From Saccharibacillus qingshengii (GTDB lineage: Bacteria > Bacillota > Bacilli > Paenibacillales > Paenibacillaceae): 64,000 nucleotides of DNA. The stretch lies in NCBI RefSeq assembly GCF_013185195.1, contig NZ_JAAZWC010000005.1, positions 62,001-126,000 of the forward strand, written 5' to 3'. The notes beneath the pieces were generated by a model, which searched no databases, was not told the origin of the DNA, and was given only the letters and a program-made list of their open reading frames with translations. This document shows positions 55,163 to 64,000 of the stretch, in pieces (position 1 is the stretch's first letter; each line of letters begins with the position of its first letter). The position numbers were made by a program, and so were the translations under genes.

Positions 55163-57520
55163 TCACATGATCCACAATTCCCGAGCCGCGCTTTCTTGCG
55201 AATACGGCTTGATTCCCGTCTTTGCTTCGTACCAGGCGTTCGGCCGTGCAAGCGCGAAGATGCCTTCCCGTATCTCATCCAACTCTCCGGCACGGCGATA
55301 CTCCCTGTATTCGTGTGGATACAGTTGAACCGTGTAAGGCTGGAGCGCGCGCATAATGGAACGAATGGAATAGGGATTGCTTTTCAACGCTTCAAGCAGC
55401 CGTCTGGCTTTACCTTTATAGGACGGATCGTCGGGATCTTCGCCCTGGGCCCATGCAGCCGCTCGTTCTTCGTCATCCACGTACGGAATCAGCAGCGTCT
55501 CCATCGGCGAGTCGATCAGTCGAAACTTCTCGGCTACCGTCGCAAAAGGAAACTCCATCTTCCTTGCGCCTTCCTCCAGCATCGGCAGAATGCCTTCGCT
55601 ATCGGTCTGGTCGATCGTTTCATTTTGTCCGTAGAAAAAAAGTTCTGCAAAATATTCCCGAACGGCTTCAATCGACAGCGGACTTTGATCGTTCTCCCCG
55701 AACTTGACGAGCAAATTGCGGGCAATCGTACCCGTGCGGCTCATCCAGCCGTCCGGCAGTCCTTTTTCCGTTTCGAAGACGAGCACGTTTCCCAGGCAGG
55801 GCCGACCATTACGTTCGAGACGTCCGTTGCGATTGCAGCGTCCTGCCGCCTGCGCGATCGAATCGATACCGGCCAGCTCCCGATAGACGGAAGGAAAGTC
55901 GATATCGACGCCGGCTTCGATCAACTGCGTACTGACCAGCACGCAGGGAAGCCCATCCCGAAGCTGCATTTTGACCGTGTGCAGAATATCGCGACGATGC
56001 TTCGGACACATCCGTGCGCTCAGATGATACAATTCATCTTCGTCGTATTGACCGGACAGTACGGCGTACAGCTCTCTGGCATTGCCCCGCGTATTGACGA
56101 TGCAAAGAGCCTGCCCACCGTTTTCTTCGACTTGTTCGGCCAATTCCGACCAATTCATTTTGCCGCCAAATCGCACTTGTACCCGTTCGAACTGTTCGTA
56201 TCGGTGCTGCGGATCGGCTACCGTCTCCCGGATCGCGGCATGAGGAAGCAGTTTGGCCGCAGGCGGCTGGGTCGCGGTACAGAACAGCACCGAACAGCCG
56301 TAATTGCGTACCAATTCGTCCAGCGCATACAAGCAGGGCCGGAAAAAGCCGCCGTTCATCATCTGGGCTTCATCGAGTACAATGACGCTCCCGGCGATGT
56401 TATGCAGCTTCCGAGAAGGCGAACGCCGGGCGGCAAACAACGATTCGAAAAACTGGACGTTTGTTGTTACGATCAGCGGCAGCTCCCAGTTCTCCTCCGC
56501 CAACTTCTGGCGTTCCGTCGTCTCGAAACCCGCTGTTCCCTGCTCATGCGAATCGTGTTGAAAGTTGGAGTGATGCTCCAGCACCTGTTCCTCGCCGAGA
56601 ATATCTCGAAACTCCTGCGCATTCTGCTCGATAATCGACGTGTACGGAATGACGTAGAGGATACGGCGAAGTCCGTGCTGGACCGCATGCTCCAGTGCAA
56701 AACCGAGCGAGACCTGCGTTTTGCCGCTGCCCGTTGGAAGAGTCAGGCTAAATAATCCTCTGGGGTCTGCAGCGCGACGGATTGTTTCCTCGAAAATCTC
56801 GGTGCGCCAACGATCGATATCTCCGCGGGGCGTGTGGAATTTGACTGCACGGTAATCATAAAATCGCTGCCTTAATCGTTCCCACAGAAGACACATACGC
56901 TCCTGCTCATTCTCCTCACGTTTGCGAAGGCTGTGTCTGGATGGATCTGAGAACGCTTCCGTATTGAGCGAATCGGCATCAACGAGACAAGAGAACAGCA
57001 TTCGGGTGAAAAAAGAAAACTGGAATCCGGGAGCCGGTCCCGGCTTGATTGGAAACGTTCGCGGCGCAGCCGGTAGGACAATCTCCGTATGGAACGCGCT
57101 GTAGTCTTCAAGAACATAGGTGCCGGCGAGTCTTCTGCGCAGACAGGCATTATGGTCCGCTTCCGACGTTCCGAAGTCCGGCAGACCCGAATGATGTCCC
57201 GCGATGACGTAAGCGAGCAGCCGCGCGGCCGCTTGTTCCGTGCCGCTGCTCGACCACTGCTGCACAAGCGTAAGCGCTCCCGCCGTCGCATGATCGACCT
57301 TTTTCGTAGAACCGTCAAGGCGTTTCTGAAAAGCGAGCGAGTATTTACCAAGATCGTGCAACCGTCCGGCAGCTTCTGCCCAAGGCGCCGCCCCAAATGG
57401 CTGCGCCATCTCGCCAGCCAAAGTTCCAACCTCGGTGAGATGAGTTTTGAGCAGCTGCCAGATTGATTTGGGGCCCATCGATCCGTCTTCCAACTCTTTC
57501 GTATGAGCGTAGTAGGGCAA
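55163..57520 (-). CDS. cas3: Cas3 HD-nuclease/helicase of system 2
   Basis: This 785-residue protein has an HD domain (HDLGKYSLAFQKRL, KVDHATAGA, IAGHHSGLPD) and an SF2 helicase (LPTGSGKTQVSLG, VLDEAQMMN, CTATQPPA, IEAGVDIDFPSVYRELAGID). It starts with TTG 57520 after GGAGGATGATCC. It is the first gene of the seven-gene operon cas3-5-8-7-4-1-2 and is divergent from array 2. Confidence 0.96.
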   Translation of the reverse strand: MPYYAHTKELEDGSMGPKSIWQLLKTHLTEVGTLAGEMAQPFGAAPWAEAAGRLHDLGKYSLAFQKRLDGSTKKVDHATAGALTLVQQWSSSGTEQAAARLLAYVIAGHHSGLPDFGTSEADHNACLRRRLAGTYVLEDYSAFHTEIVLPAAPRTFPIKPGPAPGFQFSFFTRMLFSCLVDADSLNTEAFSDPSRHSLRKREENEQERMCLLWERLRQRFYDYRAVKFHTPRGDIDRWRTEIFEETIRRAADPRGLFSLTLPTGSGKTQVSLGFALEHAVQHGLRRILYVIPYTSIIEQNAQEFRDILGEEQVLEHHSNFQHDSHEQGTAGFETTERQKLAEENWELPLIVTTNVQFFESLFAARRSPSRKLHNIAGSVIVLDEAQMMNGGFFRPCLYALDELVRNYGCSVLFCTATQPPAAKLLPHAAIRETVADPQHRYEQFERVQVRFGGKMNWSELAEQVEENGGQALCIVNTRGNARELYAVLSGQYDEDELYHLSARMCPKHRRDILHTVKMQLRDGLPCVLVSTQLIEAGVDIDFPSVYRELAGIDSIAQAAGRCNRNGRLERNGRPCLGNVLVFETEKGLPDGWMSRTGTIARNLLVKFGENDQSPLSIEAVREYFAELFFYGQNETIDQTDSEGILPMLEEGARKMEFPFATVAEKFRLIDSPMETLLIPYVDDEERAAAWAQGEDPDDPSYKGKARRLLEALKSNPYSIRSIMRALQPYTVQLYPHEYREYRRAGELDEIREGIFALARPNAWYEAKTGIKPYSQESAARELWIM

Positions 57521-57590
57521 GGATCATCCTCCTTCGATGCGAATTCGATGTTATTCTGGGTGCTTGTTTACTAAGATTCGTCTTTATCCA

Positions 57591-57619
57591 TAAATATCCT
57601 TTGCGAATATTTGTTTCAA
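57591..57619 (-). promoter_or_regulatory. Predicted promoter of the system 2 cas operon
   Basis: On the minus strand TTGAAA (57614-57619) and TATTTA (57591-57596) are 17 bp apart, about 70 bp upstream of the cas3 start. I found no repeat-like hairpin next to it, in contrast to system 1. Confidence 0.5.
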
Positions 57620-57877
57620 GTGACTATTTTGTGTAGAATAACCCATTTCAGTGCCTCGAGGTCTAAAATCTCATTTCTATGGGCACACGCCTGTTGAACA
57701 GATTGAAAAGTGCGAACCTGAAGCTCTCATCAAATCCCTGGGAGGTTCGCACCCCGCATGGTATAAGGGCTGACACACTTTTCCTTGTCTTTTTGTCCGG
57801 TTTTAGATAGTCTGATTCTGAGGTTCGCACTTTTAGGGGATCCAAGCCTTGCGGGGTAAGGCCCCAAACAGCGAACA
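57620..57877 (+). promoter_or_regulatory. Leader of CRISPR array 2
   Basis: This non-coding region between the cas3 promoter and array 2 ends GCGAACAG before repeat 1, exactly as leader 1 does. AGGTTCGCAC occurs inverted at 57710-57719 and direct at 57743-57752 and 57821-57830. The spacing between the first two copies is 33 bp in both leaders, and the third is 78 bp further on in both. Conservation of this layout suggests binding sites for integration host factors or Cas1-Cas2. Confidence 0.8.
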
Positions 57878-60800
57878 GTCGCTCCCCATGCGGGAGCGTG
57901 GATTGAAACGTTGAAGAGGCTGCAAGCTTCCCGAACGGCAAGCGTCGCTCCCCATGCGGGAGCGTGGATTGAAACTTCTTTGCTCATGTATTTGCTAATA
58001 TACGCTCCGAGTCGCTCCCCATGCGGGAGCGTGGATTGAAACGTGAAGATGTACAGGAAGTTCGGGCACTGATTGCATGTCGCTCCCCATGCGGGAGCGT
58101 GGATTGAAACTGTAATGAATCCTTTAGTCACGTATGTTTTGAGTGTCGCTCCCCATGCGGGAGCGTGGATTGAAACCTTACGTTGTCGGCGGTGATACAG
58201 CTGGCGATGGATGTCGCTCCCCATGCGGGAGCGTGGATTGAAACGGTGGCGAACGGACGGATACACCGACGATGCAGGTCGCTCCCCATGCGGGAGCGTG
58301 GATTGAAACTGATGGCGAAGGACATCGGCAATTACATCGAACAAGTCGCTCCCCATGCGGGAGCGTGGATTGAAACTTCGGCAATCCGCAGCAGCGAGAC
58401 GTACAGAAGCAGTCGCTCCCCATGCGGGAGCGTGGATTGAAACGCCAGTATCGCGTCACGGACAAGTGGCTTGCCGTGTCGCTCCCCATGCGGGAGCGTG
58501 GATTGAAACTACCGATGGAGACGCAATACATCCAGATCAGTATGGTCGCTCCCCATGCGGGAGCGTGGATTGAAACGACGCTCTGTTCAAGGAACTGGCC
58601 GCCTACCACGAAGTCGCTCCCCATGCGGGAGCGTGGATTGAAACGATTGAAGGGCAGCGGACCCGGCTGAACAGTTATGGTCGCTCCCCATGCGGGAGCG
58701 TGGATTGAAACATATTCTTCGTTTGCCACTACCCAATAATCTTTGTCGCTCCCCATGCGGGAGCGTGGATTGAAACGGGGGAAGATCGGCAAGGAGGGAG
58801 CGATGATGTAGGTCGCTCCCCATGCGGGAGCGTGGATTGAAACATCCAAGAGTACCTCAAGGACTTAAACGCCACGCAGGTCGCTCCCCATGCGGGAGCG
58901 TGGATTGAAACCGCTGTACCCGAACAAGACAATCAGAGCGAGCAGGTCGCTCCCCATGCGGGAGCGTGGATTGAAACCGGTTTCGGTGGGTACAGCATCC
59001 GGGATATTTAGTCGCTCCCCATGCGGGAGCGTGGATTGAAACGTGGTACAACTCGGGCGATAATCGACCGTTTCAAACGTCGCTCCCCATGCGGGAGCGT
59101 GGATTGAAACGCGTTCGGTTTCCAGAGCGCGTAAATCCGAATGGGTCGCTCCCCATGCGGGAGCGTGGATTGAAACCGCGTATACCCGAAACTCTCCAAA
59201 CCGCTTGCAAGGGTCGCTCCCCATGCGGGAGCGTGGATTGAAACAACCCATTGAAAGAGCAGGAATGAGAGTTCTGACCGTCGCTCCCCATGCGGGAGCG
59301 TGGATTGAAACAGATCGGGACGTTTGGAAATCACGAATTTATAATGTCGCTCCCCATGCGGGAGCGTGGATTGAAACTATTAAGTCAGAAGCTACTTTGA
59401 GAAGCGCATACGGTCGCTCCCCATGCGGGAGCGTGGATTGAAACCCGGATGAGAAACGCAGGGACTCGCACAACGCGCGTCGCTCCCCATGCGGGAGCGT
59501 GGATTGAAACAAACAAGCCGCTGACGACCTCTATACCTTCCAAAAGTCGCTCCCCATGCGGGAGCGTGGATTGAAACCTGCGGGCCGAGGAGCAGCAGAA
59601 CATCAAAGCGGGTCGCTCCCCATGCGGGAGCGTGGATTGAAACGCTTGGTTTCACCGAAAGCGACCGTTTGGCTCTTGTCGCTCCCCATGCGGGAGCGTG
59701 GATTGAAACTTCCAACAGACGAAGCAACAAAGTCGTATCTTCTGTCGCTCCCCATGCGGGAGCGTGGATTGAAACCGACGCAAGCTGCACCGCCGATGTA
59801 CCTACGGTCAGAGTCGCTCCCCATGCGGGAGCGTGGATTGAAACCTGCCAAGATATGTTATCTGGTAGCTCGGGCTGCGTAGTCGCTCCCCATGCGGGAG
59901 CGTGGATTGAAACTATTTCCGGCCCTTGTAGACAATGACATCGCCGGGATTATGTCGCTCCCCATGCGGGAGCGTGGATTGAAACTAAGATTACTCTGCA
60001 CGATCCATCGACTCTTGAGTCGCTCCCCATGCGGGAGCGTGGATTGAAACCCCCTCTTCGAACCCTTCGGAGTATGTGACCAGTGTCGCTCCCCATGCGG
60101 GAGCGTGGATTGAAACATCGTCATTGTGTAGATTTTAGAGCAGACTCGGGTCGCTCCCCATGCGGGAGCGTGGATTGAAACAACCTCTTCGTGATGATCG
60201 GCACCGTATGCCTGGTCGCTCCCCATGCGGGAGCGTGGATTGAAACAAGATCGAAAGGTCGGGCATCCCCGGCTCATAGGTCGCTCCCCATGCGGGAGCG
60301 TGGATTGAAACCGCTGTACGATGACCAGATTTTCACGAATTGCTTGTCGCTCCCCATGCGGGAGCGTGGATTGAAACGTATTCCACCGGATGAATCGCAG
60401 CTACGTCCGGGTCGCTCCCCATGCGGGAGCGTGGATTGAAACCAGCATCCCGGTCGACCACGGATATTTGCCCAACGTCGCTCCCCATGCGGGAGCGTGG
60501 ATTGAAACTTCGCTGCCCTGAGCGCTTCCGCCTCGGACGACGCGTCGCTCCCCATGCGGGAGCGTGGATTGAAACCCGCTCTGGAATCTTTTCATAGCCT
60601 TTGCGAGACTTGTCGCTCCCCATGCGGGAGCGTGGATTGAAACCCATGGGCGCGCCTGTATGCGGAGCTGGCGAAGGGGTCGCTCCCCATGCGGGAGCGT
60701 GGATTGAAACTTCGTCCGTTGTAACACCAGCTTCCAAAAGTCGTGTCGCTCCCCATGCGGGAGCGTGGATTGAAACTCGATGAAGCAGCCGTCTACTTTA

Positions 60801-63800
60801 ACGCTCGTGAGTCGCTCCCCATGCGGGAGCGTGGATTGAAACTCGTATGTATTCTATCTGGAGAGTTTTCAGGCAAGTCGCTCCCCATGCGGGAGCGTGG
60901 ATTGAAACGGAGAAGAGCCGGTTGCGAAGCGTCGGGTGGTAGTGTCGCTCCCCATGCGGGAGCGTGGATTGAAACGGATACCTTTGCCGCACATACCGGG
61001 CACATCCAGGTCGCTCCCCATGCGGGAGCGTGGATTGAAACCGTACGGGCAGACGCGACAGACGTGCGTGGGCTCGTCGCTCCCCATGCGGGAGCGTGGA
61101 TTGAAACATTGGCGATCTGCTTGGCGTTCTGCAGCGTGCCGTCGCTCCCCATGCGGGAGCGTGGATTGAAACTTCTTCGCTACTTCTTCATCGGTCAGAT
61201 CCTGAAGGGTCGCTCCCCATGCGGGAGCGTGGATTGAAACTCGGCGATCGATAGGCCCTTCCATACCCTGCCGGTCGCTCCCCATGCGGGAGCGTGGATT
61301 GAAACTTCGATGGCCACCTGCCGGCGCAGGATCCGGACTGTCGCTCCCCATGCGGGAGCGTGGATTGAAACGAGCCTCCCGGCCTTGCCTACGGGGATTG
61401 AGGTGGTCGCTCCCCATGCGGGAGCGTGGATTGAAACCAACCGATCCGGACTCAAGTTCGTCGTGTAGATGGTCGCTCCCCATGCGGGAGCGTGGATTGA
61501 AACAACCTTTCGTCTTTTGAAGCTATTCAGCAATTTTTGTCGCTCCCCATGCGGGAGCGTGGATTGAAACGCCTCCTTGATGATGTCGACGGCCGGGCCG
61601 CTTCCGTCGCTCCCCATGCGGGAGCGTGGATTGAAACCCGTGAGTCAGCTCGAAGGCTCGAACCGTTCCGAGTCGCTCCCCATGCGGGAGCGTGGATTGA
61701 AACCGTAACGATGCCGAGTTTGGACGCGTGGGCCATGGTCGCTCCCCATGCGGGAGCGTGGATTGAAACATCAGTGACGTAAAAAAACCGTTTATCGACA
61801 CCTTGTCGCTCCCCATGCGGGAGCGTGGATTGAAACCACTTGCTCCTTCCGTGGGTGGCCAAACGTTACGGTCGCTCCCCATGCGGGAGCGTGGATTGAA
61901 ACCGTGGGACGTCAAACGTCTCATTGATCTCATGGTGTCGCTCCCCATGCGGGAGCGTGGATTGAAACGGGTAAACTGTATGCCGGCGACGAGAGCAATG
62001 CCGTCGCTCCCCATGCGGGAGCGTGGATTGAAACTCAAAAGTACGTAAGCTGTCGGAGAACCATTTCCGTCGCTCCCCATGCGGGAGCGTGGATTGAAAC
62101 AAACTGCCCAACACTTTCGAGATCCGCAGATGCCCCGTCGCTCCCCATGCGGGAGCGTGGATTGAAACCGTCCAGCCTTTGCCGCCATCTGAAAAGGCCA
62201 TGCCTTGTCGCTCCCCATGCGGGAGCGTGGATTGAAACATGCAATCACCCCTTTCAAATCAAATAAAAAAGACGTCGCTCCCCATGCGGGAGCGTGGATT
62301 GAAACCTCGCGGACAAGACTTTGTTTATACGCCTACGGCTGGTCGCTCCCCATGCGGGAGCGTGGATTGAAACGGCGAAGACTCTTTTATCGAAGCTGAA
62401 AAAGAAGAGTCGCTCCCCATGCGGGAGCGTGGATTGAAACCTGCTGTCCCGGTCGGTGCCGTGGGAGTTGGTTCGGTCGCTCCCCATGCGGGAGCGTGGA
62501 TTGAAACGGTTGTAACGCCATTCTAACATCATTGTGGTGTTAGTCGCTCCCCATGCGGGAGCGTGGATTGAAACGACGCACAGACGGGACACATCCAGAC
62601 CGAGCCGCGTCGCTCCCCATGCGGGAGCGTGGATTGAAACGCAGCCATATTGATGCTGGCGGGGAATGTACTAGTCGCTCCCCATGCGGGAGCGTGGATT
62701 GAAACGATTTCCGCGTCATAAGCTTCGATTCCTTTCACGGGTCGCTCCCCATGCGGGAGCGTGGATTGAAACTCCACTTCCTCACCACCTTTGCTCACCG
62801 GATTCAACAGTCGCTCCCCATGCGGGAGCGTGGATTGAAACTTCTGGGCCAATATATGGCGCTCTGGAAGGTCGGTCGCTCCCCATGCGGGAGCGTGGAT
62901 TGAAACTAGTCGACAGTCGGTCGCTTGTCAATCGAAAAAAGTCGCTCCCCATGCGGGAGCGTGGATTGAAACATATGCGTGATGATGCTACGCTTACTGA
63001 CGATACAGGTCGCTCCCCATGCGGGAGCGTGGATTGAAACCTGCGGCGGGGTGCTTGGCTGCGGCGGCTGCGGGACGTCGCTCCCCATGCGGGAGCGTGG
63101 ATTGAAACATCCATGCGCCTGCACCTTCCACGCAACGGTTACGTCGCTCCCCATGCGGGAGCGTGGATTGAAACCCGTTTTGGTCCGAGAAGACGATCAA
63201 AAGGGCCGTCGTCGCTCCCCATGCGGGAGCGTGGATTGAAACAGGCGCTTTATCCAGTTCCTTCACTGCGAACATAGTCGCTCCCCATGCGGGAGCGTGG
63301 ATTGAAACACGTGATCGGGCTTAACGCTATCGAGGTAATCTTGTCGCTCCCCATGCGGGAGCGTGGATTGAAACATGTCAGCGCGTAAAGTGGCAAACAT
63401 ATATGAGGTCGCTCCCCATGCGGGAGCGTGGATTGAAACAAGCTGCCGCCCGGTACTGCAAAGAAGGCACACCGGTCGCTCCCCATGCGGGAGCGTGGAT
63501 TGAAACTGGTAATGGGTGTTGTATTGGTCGCCCTTCTTTTGTCGCTCCCCATGCGGGAGCGTGGATTGAAACTAATTCTGTAATGCGCTCATACATAAAA
63601 TCGTGCCAGTCGCTCCCCATGCGGGAGCGTGGATTGAAACATTTCTGCATAAGTTTTCATCGTAAGTTCCTCCTGTCGCTCCCCATGCGGGAGCGTGGAT
63701 TGAAACACGACTACGTTTCCTTTTAGTTTGCCCTGGGACGTGTCGCTCCCCATGCGGGAGCGTGGATTGAAACCTGATTCACAAAACCAAAAAATAAAAA

Positions 63801-64000
63801 GTCGCTCGTCGCTCCCCATGCGGGAGCGTGGATTGAAACGGTGATGGCGTCTTATAATACGGCTGTCGCGGCCGGTCGCTCCCCATGCGGGAGCGTGGAT
63901 TGAAACATGTCCGGGCGATCGACGACACCCAGGGAAGCGTGTCGCTCCCCATGCGGGAGCGTGGATTGAAACAAACGGTTTTTGGGCAAAAATCCGGGCT
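57878..64000 (+). CRISPR. Type I-C CRISPR array 2 (at least 92 repeats, continues past the window)
   Basis: The 32-bp repeat begins GTCGCTCCCCATGCGGG and ends GCGTGGATTGAAAC. Hand count gives 92 copies from 57878 to 63972, with spacers of 33-40 bp (mostly 33-36), and the window ends in a spacer. I saw no mutated repeats. Compared with repeat 1, base 6 is T instead of A, base 18 A instead of T (paired in the stem), and base 11 in the loop is A instead of G. Leader at the left, transcription on the plus strand. The uniform repeats and length imply long, active acquisition. Confidence 0.98.

Noticed and set aside
57700-57710. GATTGAAAAG in leader 2 as a second regulatory repeat-like element
   Set aside because: Only the last eight bases match the repeat handle; there is no hairpin before it and no guide match to the cas3 promoter.
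57878-64000. Open frames in array 2 with SLPMRERGLK or FNPRSRMGSD repeats
   Set aside because: Same reason: repeat translations with spacer inserts.

Overview
The window looks like a chromosomal segment of a moderately GC-rich Firmicute in the Paenibacillaceae (Paenibacillus or Saccharibacillus type). Supporting features are strong AGGAGG ribosome binding sites with frequent TTG/GTG starts, YesM/YesN-type two-component genes beside sugar ABC transporters, LplB/LplC-type permeases and a LacI repressor. This placement is inference from gene content. No rRNA, tRNA, phage structural genes or intact transposase were seen. All coordinates and repeat counts were read by hand.

Layout. 1-8.2 kb: end of an unidentified gene, a small conserved protein, and a minus-strand Wadjet-type SMC operon ordered jetD-jetA-jetB-jetC. 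8.3-9.5 kb: a plus-strand pair of a TIR-like nucleotide-binding protein and a 66-residue basic protein. 9.55-11.1 kb: a deletion scar joining the N-terminal part of an HsdR-like protein to the C-terminal part of an E2-like/SEC-C protein that also carries a frameshift. 11.2-19.95 kb: a minus-strand run of XRE regulator, membrane protein, KwaB-like (DUF4868), four-helix membrane protein (KwaA-like), a 1963-residue DUF4011/SF1 helicase/REase fusion and a 95-residue coiled-coil protein, closed by one terminator. 20-38.7 kb: ordinary metabolic and regulatory genes. These are a two-component system divergent from a sugar ABC transporter, a MITE-like element in that operon's terminator, a secreted protein, a LacI-controlled transporter with a GH30 glycosidase, a serine hydrolase and an ATP-grasp protein.

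38.7-64 kb holds two type I-C CRISPR-Cas systems. System 1 (array 1, 42 repeats; cas7-cas8c-cas5c and a separate cas3) has no adaptation genes. System 2 (cas3-cas5c-cas8c-cas7-cas4-cas1-cas2; array 2, at least 92 repeats running off the window) is complete. The two leaders are clearly homologous, so the single Cas4-Cas1-Cas2 set may feed both arrays. The two repeats differ by a compensatory base-pair change in the crRNA hairpin. A pRiA4b Orf3-like gene lies between the systems.

The most interesting signal is in the 285-bp gap between cas3 and cas5c of system 1. A lone repeat-like hairpin with the GGATTGAAA handle has its own promoter-like sequence and a hairpin after it. Its first spacer-like bases (positions 2-10) match nine bases covering the predicted -10 box of the cas5c-cas8c-cas7 promoter. 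This is the expected architecture of a self-regulatory crRNA that guides the effector complex to repress its own operon.
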